From Kriegella sp963975415 (GTDB lineage: Bacteria > Bacteroidota > Bacteroidia > Flavobacteriales > Flavobacteriaceae), in NCBI RefSeq assembly GCF_963975415.1, contig NZ_CAXBGN010000002.1, forward strand, positions 434,001-498,000: DNA of 64,000 nucleotides, read 5' to 3'. Numbering within the stretch: position 1 is the stretch's first letter; each line of letters begins with the position of its first letter. Below are positions 27,972-34,549 of this stretch, piece after piece. Below the pieces are notes generated by a model. That model did no database searches. It saw only the letters and a program-made list of their open reading frames with translations, and was not told the origin of the DNA. The position numbers were made by a program, and so were the translations under genes.

Positions 27972-28751
27972 TTAGTCCATGATTATTTTAAACTGATGTT
28001 TCAGTCCGTTATAGCCATCAAGATCTGCTTTTATCGCCCCAACCGCCAAATCTGCCTTTATGCGGATAGGAATTCTATTCTTATCGGCCGAAACCCACAA
28101 TGAGAGACTCTCCTTTTCTTTAAAAACCCTTCCCGACTGCACCAGAGGCCTAAATTTATAGCACTCTACTTTGCCGTATTTGGTTTTTAACACCTCGTTG
28201 CCCAGGTATTTGAGCTTGAAGTTGAAAATTCCATCATCGTCATATAACATTTTCAGCTTTATATTCTCCCCTTTGACCAGATCTTCGGGGTTATAATTGT
28301 TTCTCAAGTAATAAAAAGCCGAAAGCAGGTCTTGAATACTGTCTTGAAGTGTAAAATTAATCTTTTTTTTGTTTTTTTTATCATTCAACACGGCTGTGTC
28401 GTTCTGATGGTCGAAAACGATATCGTAATCCTTCTTATAACCGCCTTCGTCAATTTTGCGCACAAAGCGATACGGTTTGCCATCTTCTTTTCCGAAATAA
28501 CTTTCGTACGTATCGTCTACCTTAAAGAAGACGCTTGCAAAACCAGTGGTCTCGCCCCTACCTACCACATGATACACGGGAACGCCTTCAACATAATTAG
28601 AATTCACCTGAAGTGTGGCATAACTGGCATTCAACCAACCGTAATGTAATCGGAATTTCAGCCACTCGCCCGGCTTAAAAGCAGCATCGGTATTTTGAGC
28701 GCTGGAACAAAGCCCTATGAACAAAAAAAACAGTACAAAAATTCTTCTCAT
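27972..28751 (-). CDS. DUF3108 family secreted protein
   Basis: A 259-residue protein with a signal peptide (about 1-18, GLCSSAQ). The mature part matches DUF3108: FKPGEWLKFRLHYGWLNA at the N-terminus, VEGVPVYHVVGRGETTGFAS, and SLWVSADKNRIPIRIKADLA near the end. It is probably periplasmic and beta-rich, with no known enzymatic role. It is the first gene of a four-gene operon with kynA, an M23 peptidase and pgi (gaps 8, 2 and 1 bases). Confidence 0.85.
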   Translation of the reverse strand: MRRIFVLFFLFIGLCSSAQNTDAAFKPGEWLKFRLHYGWLNASYATLQVNSNYVEGVPVYHVVGRGETTGFASVFFKVDDTYESYFGKEDGKPYRFVRKIDEGGYKKDYDIVFDHQNDTAVLNDKKNKKKINFTLQDSIQDLLSAFYYLRNNYNPEDLVKGENIKLKMLYDDDGIFNFKLKYLGNEVLKTKYGKVECYKFRPLVQSGRVFKEKESLSLWVSADKNRIPIRIKADLAVGAIKADLDGYNGLKHQFKIIMD

Positions 28752-28842
28752 AATTGAACGCTTATAACAAAATTACTAAATGAACTTTAAAGCAGGAGGT
28801 ATCTGACAATTACTTAAACAAAATTTGTTCCAAAGTATTGTA

Positions 28843-28947
28843 TAAAAAAAGCCCTGACGCTATTGTCAGGGCTTTTCCTAAATAACCAACCAAACTTTAA
28901 ATTATGAAAAACCAATACTTAAAGTTGTAAGGGAACCACCCCTTACG
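28843..28947 (-). ncRNA. Candidate small RNA A
   Basis: On the minus strand the predicted transcript begins with a 7-bp hairpin (28946-28940 with 28933-28927), runs through a U-rich stretch and the 16-nt element TTTGGTTGGTTATTTA (28894-28879), and ends in a terminator hairpin (28876-28865 with 28858-28847) followed by a T-run. A perfect minus-7 box (TAGATTTG, 28952-28959) sits five bases before the first hairpin. The same arrangement recurs at 63035-63120. No protein gene fits the 320-base gap. Confidence 0.6.
28847..28876 (-). terminator. Intrinsic terminator of small RNA A
   Basis: A 12-bp perfect stem (28847-28858 with 28865-28876) with a six-base loop. On the minus strand it is followed by seven T residues. 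It lies about 95 bases upstream of the DUF3108 start, so it insulates that operon from the small RNA transcript. Confidence 0.8.
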
Positions 28948-28951
28948 AGTA

Positions 28952-28959
28952 CAAATCTA
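28952..28959 (-). promoter_or_regulatory. Minus-7 element of small RNA A
   Basis: TAGATTTG on the minus strand matches TAnnTTTG exactly. A TTTA in the minus-33 area lies 19 bases upstream. The spacing places the transcript start at the base of the 5' hairpin. Confidence 0.55.
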
Positions 28960-29071
28960 ATACATACGAGGCATGCCGTAAACGGTTTTAACGTACTTTA
29001 ACTATTCCGTTAACAGTTATTTATGCTTCGGCCGTCAATTTGGCAAAAAGTTAAGAAAAACAACCTTTTTT

Positions 29072-30214
29072 TTAGAGCGTTCCCCTAGACGCCTGCTCCC
29101 GTTCTATAGCCTCGAAAAGTGCCTTAAAATTTCCTTTTCCGAATGATTTCGCCCCTTTTCGTTGAATAATCTCGATAAACATGGTGGGACGGTCTAAAAC
29201 CGGCTTTGTAAAAATCTGTAGCAGATACCCTTCATCGTCTCTATCGATAAGTATTCCCAGCTCTTTTAACGGGGCCAAATCTTCATCGATTTTGCCTACC
29301 CTGTCAAGCACCTCTTCATAATAACTTACAGGCACCGATAAAAATTCGACGCCCCGATTTCTTAGGGCCGTAACGGTTTCAATTATATTGTCGGTAGCCA
29401 AAGCCATGTGCTGCACCCCCGCCCCATTATAAAATTCAATGTATTCTTCGATCTGTGACTTTTTTTTGCCGTCGGCCGGTTCGTTGATGGGAAATTTGAT
29501 TCTTCCGTTTCCATTGCTCATCACCTTGCTCATCAAAGCGGTATATTCCGTCGAAATATCTTTATCATCAAAAGATACCAATTGTGCAAACCCCATGACC
29601 TTGGCATAAAACTGGCACCATTTATCCATTTCGTTCCATCCTACATTGCCCACCATATGGTCAATATATTTAAGGCCCACATCTTTCGGACGGTAGAAGG
29701 GTTGCCAAGCCCGATACCCCGGCATAAAAACCCCATTATAATTGCGTCGTTCTACAAACACATGAACGGTTTCACCATAGGTATGAATGCCCGACAGTAC
29801 TACTTCACCCTTGGGGTCTTTTAGGGTCTTGGGTTCAAAATAAGGCTCCGCCCCCCTGCTAACGGTTTCCCTATAACTTTTTTTAGCATCATCGACCCAA
29901 AGGGCAATCGCCTTTACGCCATCGCCATGCGCATCGATATGCTTATTAATCGCTCCGCCTGACTTTAAGGGAGAAGTAAGTACCAATCTAATTTTATTTT
30001 GTTGTACCACATAAGACACCCTGTCTTTAAGCCCTGTTTCAAGACCGGCATAGGCCAAGGGCTGAAACCCCCATGCCGCCATATAATAATGTGCAGCCTG
30101 TTTGGCATTACCGACATAAAGTTCTACGTGATCTGTACCCAATAAGGGCAAAAAATCTTCAGCCTCCAGATTTTCTTTGGGCAATTGTAATGATGTTTTA
30201 TCGTGTGCTGACAT
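29072..30214 (-). CDS. hppD: 4-hydroxyphenylpyruvate dioxygenase
   Basis: A 380-residue Fe(II) enzyme converting 4-hydroxyphenylpyruvate to homogentisate in tyrosine catabolism. It has the two-half VOC fold: an N-terminal half starting GTDHVELYVGNAKQAAHYYM and a C-terminal half with iron ligands in YIDHMVGNV, GVQHMALATDN and FIEIIQRKG, followed by the active-site C-terminal helix (FGKGNFKALFEAIEREQ). The length and ligands are complete. Homogentisate dioxygenase is not beside it in this window. Confidence 0.95.
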   Translation of the reverse strand: MSAHDKTSLQLPKENLEAEDFLPLLGTDHVELYVGNAKQAAHYYMAAWGFQPLAYAGLETGLKDRVSYVVQQNKIRLVLTSPLKSGGAINKHIDAHGDGVKAIALWVDDAKKSYRETVSRGAEPYFEPKTLKDPKGEVVLSGIHTYGETVHVFVERRNYNGVFMPGYRAWQPFYRPKDVGLKYIDHMVGNVGWNEMDKWCQFYAKVMGFAQLVSFDDKDISTEYTALMSKVMSNGNGRIKFPINEPADGKKKSQIEEYIEFYNGAGVQHMALATDNIIETVTALRNRGVEFLSVPVSYYEEVLDRVGKIDEDLAPLKELGILIDRDDEGYLLQIFTKPVLDRPTMFIEIIQRKGAKSFGKGNFKALFEAIEREQASRGTL

Positions 30215-30571
30215 AAGCGTGTTTTTTGAAACTAATAGAATTTACAAAAATTATAAAGTCATTCGTCAGTGATATAATGACGATCAAGCGGTGTTTTACC
30301 ACATCGCCCTCAGATGGGCCGTAATATCAATTCTAAATTGTAGCATAAGAGAAGTGCTTTGATATACAAATATCGGAAAATATTTCAGCTTCAAGAAGGC
30401 ATCAAAACTATTAATCAGCTGAATATTAATGATTTGAAAAATGACGTTTCTAACAAGAAGAATTAGAATATAAGTCGGTTTTAATACATAAAACCTATTA
30501 TTTAAGCACCCAATATTTTATTAATTAGGCAATGGATTACTTATGTAACCCAAAAAGTCTATTTGTTTATT
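30215..30571. other. AT-rich gap at the edge of the accessory island
   Basis: These 357 bases separate hppD from the island. I see no start-bearing gene. On the minus strand one frame is open for about 60 codons up to a TAA near 30297, but its product is low-complexity and unrecognised. It may mark the other end of the island or the remains of deleted host DNA. Confidence 0.4.
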
Positions 30572-30814
30572 CTAATGTTGAAGATTGTACGGTAAACTTG
30601 TGCCTTTAGGGCATTCATAAGTTGCGTACAAAGTTGTTCCGTCTAGTGTAGAGGGTGGAATGTATCGACTTTTTAATCCATGCTTAGGGCAAATATCATC
30701 ATTATTCACCCCTACGACTTTTGACAAGGTATCTAAGAATCCGTCTCCGTCTTTTTTATCAATCCTAACGTCCTCTTTTGGCTTTAGCGGGTCTTTTTCC
30801 TTATTCTTCTTCAT
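30572..30814 (-). CDS. Small Cys/His protein, third gene of the PIN cassette
   Basis: From the ATG at 30814 the product has 80 residues: a Lys-rich N-terminus, then KKDGDGFLDTLSKVVGVNND, and a C-terminal CPKHGLKSRY with ATYECPKGTS. The C-x2-H and later Cys could be part of a zinc-ribbon-like fold, though a fourth ligand is not obvious. A longer frame from 30856 is possible, but the 30814 start gives the same 14-nt overlap with the PIN gene as that gene has with its own upstream neighbour. I do not recognise the family. Confidence 0.55.
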   Translation of the reverse strand: MKKNKEKDPLKPKEDVRIDKKDGDGFLDTLSKVVGVNNDDICPKHGLKSRYIPPSTLDGTTLYATYECPKGTSLPYNLQH

Positions 30815-31517
30815 CTTCATCAACTGAAATTGTTTCGGCAAAATCTTCGATAACATCTAAACTTACAACAGGAACTTCCATAACCAACGTTTCCTTAATT
30901 GAGCCAAGTAATTCTGAAACTACATCTTTGTGTTTATAGCCGATTATAAATTTAGGGGACTGCTCAAAGTACTTAGGATAGGTGAGGGCGCAAAAGGCAT
31001 TAGCTTTCTCTGCTAAAGGATAAAATGTATTTTTGTCAGCCGTAAGTATAACATCCGCATTATGCCTTACCCCAGACATCATAATCATAAAATCCCTGTT
31101 AATCCACTCCCTAGCCATCATATATTCATGAGTCTTAAATCCAAATTCTTCTGCAAATTTATGTAGTGATTTTTTACCCAGATGTGGGTGTAATTGATAA
31201 TTAAACATTAACGACGTATCTAGGTCAAAGTCTACAAATTCGACATTAGAGCTATTCAAAACACGAAGAATTTTTTTGATTTTTTCCTGATCGTTTTCTT
31301 TTACTAAAATCTCAGTTATAACCACAGTGGAAACCAGAAAAGTCCGGTCTTTTCCATCTCCTGATTTACTTTCTTCGAGGAAGTCAATCAATTTTCTATT
31401 AAAAGAAACGACTTCGTCTTTGCAGTTTTCGTCTTCTGATAAAAACAAAGAAAGAATTACGCTTGTGTCCAGCATAATCCTTTTCCAGTCTGCTATAGTT
31501 TTTTCAATTACCGCCAT
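30801..31517 (-). CDS. PIN-domain nuclease (toxin-like)
   Basis: A 238-residue protein from the ATG at 31517. Acidic PIN residues are visible: Asp in MLDTSVILSL, Glu in VVITEILV, and Asp in the REWINRDFMIMMSGV and ADVILTADKNTF segments. It is longer than VapC toxins (about 130) and ends in an acidic tail (DEDEEE). PIN proteins are Mg-dependent RNases; many are toxins of toxin-antitoxin pairs. It overlaps the upstream 247-aa gene and the downstream 80-aa gene by 14 nt each, so the three are translationally coupled. No VapB-type DNA-binding antitoxin is seen. Confidence 0.75.
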   Translation of the reverse strand: MAVIEKTIADWKRIMLDTSVILSLFLSEDENCKDEVVSFNRKLIDFLEESKSGDGKDRTFLVSTVVITEILVKENDQEKIKKILRVLNSSNVEFVDFDLDTSLMFNYQLHPHLGKKSLHKFAEEFGFKTHEYMMAREWINRDFMIMMSGVRHNADVILTADKNTFYPLAEKANAFCALTYPKYFEQSPKFIIGYKHKDVVSELLGSIKETLVMEVPVVSLDVIEDFAETISVDEDEEE

Positions 31518-32247
31518 AAAGTGAATCAATTAATCCGTCAATAGATGTAACTTCTTTAAAAATATTCAAGTCAATAAAACCTTCGTCTTTTAAAGTCCCC
31601 ATCAGGGTTTTTCCATGAACAACCTTAAAACCATCCATTGTTGCGCTTACAACGTTTCCTTTTTCAAAAAACCTTTTAAGCTTTATTTTCATAGATAATT
31701 TATCCGTTCTATAATGCGGTTTAAGTAATAGGTCCAAGTCTTTGTCTATATATATATTGAAAGGATACCCATCCACCTTGATGTGTTTTGTCTTTGAATT
31801 TATTGACTTTCCACCAAGCTCAGATAAATAGCCATAAATCGTTTGATATGTATAATAGTATTTTATCTCCTTAGAGGATTTAAACTCCTTTATTGAAGCA
31901 ACTTCATTATTATTTTCATCGTATGCAACGACATAATAATCATCTCCAAGTACTTTTTTTAAAGTGATTCCATATTTTTTTTCATCACCCTCTAATATAT
32001 TTAAAGGTACGTCTTGTAGGTTTTTGTGAACGATTTTAAATCTTTCTAAATGTGTTTCTTCGAGAGAGTTAAAGTCCAAAGCGTAACAGTTTCCCCGAAT
32101 ATTGGAAAGTGTGCAGTTTGCTTCCTTATCTAAATCTATCGCCTTATATAAATCTTTAAGCAACTCAGAAAGGATATCAATTGGCAAACCTTTCTCCGCA
32201 GAAAGAGAATGATTTTTATCGTCAAATTTTAGAGAAAACTTATACAT
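31504..32247 (-). CDS. Unknown 247-aa protein, first gene of the PIN cassette
   Basis: A soluble 247-residue protein without signal peptide or membrane helix. The N-terminal part (FSLKFDDKNHSLSAEKGLPI, then DILSELLKDLYKAIDLD) looks alpha/beta, the middle is rich in Tyr and Lys, and the tail ends IDGLIDSLYGGN. No family is recognised. It starts only 14 bases after the stop of the decayed IS1595-type transposase on the same strand and overlaps the PIN gene by 14 nt. As first gene of the cassette it might neutralise or direct the nuclease; this is inference. Confidence 0.65.
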   Translation of the reverse strand: MYKFSLKFDDKNHSLSAEKGLPIDILSELLKDLYKAIDLDKEANCTLSNIRGNCYALDFNSLEETHLERFKIVHKNLQDVPLNILEGDEKKYGITLKKVLGDDYYVVAYDENNNEVASIKEFKSSKEIKYYYTYQTIYGYLSELGGKSINSKTKHIKVDGYPFNIYIDKDLDLLLKPHYRTDKLSMKIKLKRFFEKGNVVSATMDGFKVVHGKTLMGTLKDEGFIDLNIFKEVTSIDGLIDSLYGGN

Positions 32248-32261
32248 TTTTAATAAGTTTT

Positions 32262-32825
32262 TTATAAGTAAACCTTTGCTTTGGCAGTACTGGTATCAAA
32301 TTTAGAGCCATCCGTAATTTTTCGATTATTGTATCTACAGGTGAACTCATTTACATACCTAGATAAATTCTTATCGCTTACATGATGGTAAATTCCATCA
32401 ATACCTCTTTTTAAAAACGACCAAAAGTTTTCAATGTTGTTATTGTGTATATTGCCATCAATAGACTGATTAGCTGAATCCTTAATGAATTTATGGTCGT
32501 AGTTCTCGGACAATTTACGATAACTTTTCCATTCACCAGTAAACACACTAGGACCTTTTTTTACTTTTGTTTTGATAATTGGAATCAAGGATTTAGCGAA
32601 CGCATCGGCAACAGGAATATCATAAACCCTACCGTCCCACTCCAAGATACCTAATATTGGAGTTTTAGTCTTAAAGGCTTCTACCTTGTGAGCTTTAGTT
32701 CTTTTATTCATGTGCTTGTTCTTTTCTTGCCAACGTAAAAAGCCTCGTCAAGTTCCACATTATTAGTGAAAACTTTATGTTTTGGCTCAAAGGATTCTCT
32801 AATTCTTTGAAGCATATCCCATTCG
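32262..32825 (-). pseudogene. Decayed IS1595-family (ISXO2-like) transposase
   Basis: The intact part (32262-32711, 149 codons) carries the ISXO2 transposase core: KTPILGILEWDGRVYDIPVA, GEWKSYRKLSENYDHKF, then HNNNIENFWSFLKRGIDGIY and YNNRK. Upstream, in a shifted frame, are SEWDMLQRIRES and NVELDEAFYVGK, which supply the first catalytic Asp. A short deletion near 32715-32725 breaks the frame, the N-terminal third is missing, and the second catalytic Asp (normally T-D-E-W) is Gly (codon GGT). Three independent defects make it inactive. Terminal inverted repeats were not found. Confidence 0.8.
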
Positions 32826-33314
32826 CTTGTAGACGGTAATGGCCCGTGGTTCTTCAAAGTTGTATTCCGTAGCTTTTAAAAATCGGCCGTACATCGCACT
32901 GACCTGAAATTTTCCTTCAGGATTCAAGTCAAATCCGCCTCCTGTAAATTGATGACCGGCCAAAGTATAAGGAGAAAAGGTCATACTCACATCACCAATA
33001 TGTGCTGTAGCCCACTTATAAGAAGGATGCAAACTCAATCGGTTAAATTTAAACGGATTAGGAAAATCAAACACTTGATTTGAATAAGTAAAGGAAAGCG
33101 GAATGTTGTAAAGTCCGGCAATATTAAAATTAAGGTTTCCGGAAAGATAGTACGTGAGATTCTGTCGATTGGCCGTTCCATCATAATAGACGGCATTGGC
33201 CGAAACGCCACCATTATAGCGCATCCACTTTTCTTTGTCCAATTGGTCAAAATTGATACTCTGGGAAAAACCTAGGGCGTGTAACATGAGAAGTGGGATT
33301 ATGAACCTGAACAA
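32799..33314 (-). pseudogene. Truncated outer-membrane protein gene, interrupted by the IS element
   Basis: The first about 160 codons encode a signal peptide (HALGFSQ) and the N-terminal region of a large Flavobacteriia outer-membrane protein (GGVSANAVYYDGTANR, FNRLSLHPSYKWATAHIGD, SPYTLAGHQFTGGGFDLNPE, AITVYKRMGY). Homologues normally continue for hundreds of residues. Here the reading runs into transposase sequence around 32812-32830 and stops at 32799. I did not find the missing 3' portion at the other side of the island. Confidence 0.7.
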
Positions 33315-33765
33315 AGGACTTATCTATAATCATAAAATTAAGTTAAAAAAGGCTTAATTAGGAATATTTTCGATGAAAAGGAAGAAAAAAAATAAAGCTT
33401 AACTCATTTTTATTGTTGATTATTCCTACAGTTTTATAGTCCTTAAAGAAACTTTAACCTACATATCTTGTAAAGACATACCGCTAGAATCAACTCTTTG
33501 TTTTCCTCTTGTAACAAAACAGCTAAGTTTTTACAAACTCGTTTTCGCTCAATTACAGTCTTAAGAAATGAGTTTAAACATTCTCCCGGAAGTTTCTTAA
33601 AATTAAAAATCACGAATACAATGCCTTCCTGTTCACATCATCGAATTACGTCAATTTCGTTCAACCCTACCCTCCTTTACAAATACACTGTTTGGCCAAG
33701 CAATACGGATAACTTCTTCATGCTATCGCTAAACCTATATCTTTGCATAAATCGAATAGCAAAAG
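33315..33765. other. Intergenic region before recO
   Basis: About 450 AT-rich bases between the truncated gene and recO. A plus-strand frame crosses it (33498 onward) but has an unnatural Cys/His/Asn-rich product and overlaps recO, so I do not call a gene. TATCTTTG at 33738-33745 (plus strand) is a perfect TAnnTTTG element 20 bases before the recO start and is the likely recO promoter. Confidence 0.5.
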
Positions 33766-34485
33766 ATGCAGGTTACCACAAAGGCCATTGTTCTTTCTTC
33801 TCTGAAATATGGCGATACTAGCCTTATCGTTAAGGCTTTTACATTGTCCGATGGATTAAAAACATATCTTCTCAAAGGGGTCTTGGCATCGAAAAAGGGA
33901 AAGCTTAAACCTGCCTATTTTCAACCTTTGACCCAATTGGAAATTAATGCCAACCACAAGAACAAGGGTACTTTAGAAAGTATAAGAGAGGTAAAGGTAG
34001 CATATCACTATATTGCTCTACACACTGATATATTTAAAAACGCCTTGACTTTGTTTCTTGCCGAGATGTTGGGAAATAGTATCTTCGAAGAGGAGCAAAA
34101 TGAAGAGCTTTTCCATTTTCTGGAAGCTTCATTGCAATATTTAGACACTCATGAAGAAATTTCGAATTTTCATTTGTATTTTTTATTGCGCTTGACCAAA
34201 TATCTTGGTTTTTATCCAGAAACCTCAACCATCGATTTGCCGTACTTCGATGTTGTAGAAGGGGAGTTCGTATCCGAACTTTCCGCGAACTTGATTTTAG
34301 AAAAGGAAAACTTAGCGTACTTTAAGCAGTTCTTAGGCATAAATTTTGATAGTATACATAAAATCAAGATGACGAAAACCGATCGGCAAAATCTATTAAA
34401 ATCTATCGTGCTTTATTATGAACTGCATCTACAAGGATTCAGGAAACCCAAATCGCTTGCCATTTTAAATGAAGTTTTTAGCTAG
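33766..34485 (+). CDS. recO: DNA repair protein RecO
   Basis: A 239-residue recombination mediator that works with RecR to load RecA in the RecF pathway. The N-terminal OB fold is plain (VTTKAIVLSSLKYGDTSLIV, then TYLLKGVLASKKGKLKPAYF), followed by the helical C-terminal half. The cysteine zinc motif of some RecO proteins is absent, as is usual in Bacteroidota. A minus-7 element lies at 33738-33745. The next gene begins 64 bases after the stop if the ATG at 34550 is used. Confidence 0.92.
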   Translation: MQVTTKAIVLSSLKYGDTSLIVKAFTLSDGLKTYLLKGVLASKKGKLKPAYFQPLTQLEINANHKNKGTLESIREVKVAYHYIALHTDIFKNALTLFLAEMLGNSIFEEEQNEELFHFLEASLQYLDTHEEISNFHLYFLLRLTKYLGFYPETSTIDLPYFDVVEGEFVSELSANLILEKENLAYFKQFLGINFDSIHKIKMTKTDRQNLLKSIVLYYELHLQGFRKPKSLAILNEVFS

Positions 34486-34549
34486 TGTAATGATTGCTAA
34501 TTTGATTGACTTAATTTTTGGTTTTTCCTACCAAAAAGGAAATGAGCTT

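Noticed and set aside
28904..28930. A nine-codon plus-strand frame (MKNQYLKL) after the AACCAACCAAA segment, resembling the start of SusC-type genes.
   Set aside because: It stops after eight residues, is antisense to the better supported small RNA, and the second copy of the motif at 63.08 kb has no such frame.
30297..30490. Minus-strand open stretch of about 60 codons in the gap after hppD, considered as the missing end of the interrupted outer-membrane gene.
   Set aside because: The product is low-complexity, has no usable start, and does not resemble a continuation of the truncated protein.
33498..33821. Plus-strand frame of 107 codons before recO.
   Set aside because: It overlaps recO and its promoter, and its residue composition is unlike a real protein.
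34469..34549. N-terminal extension of the heme-type TonB receptor.
   Set aside because: It overlaps recO and puts a hydrophobic run ahead of a clean signal peptide that begins at 34550.
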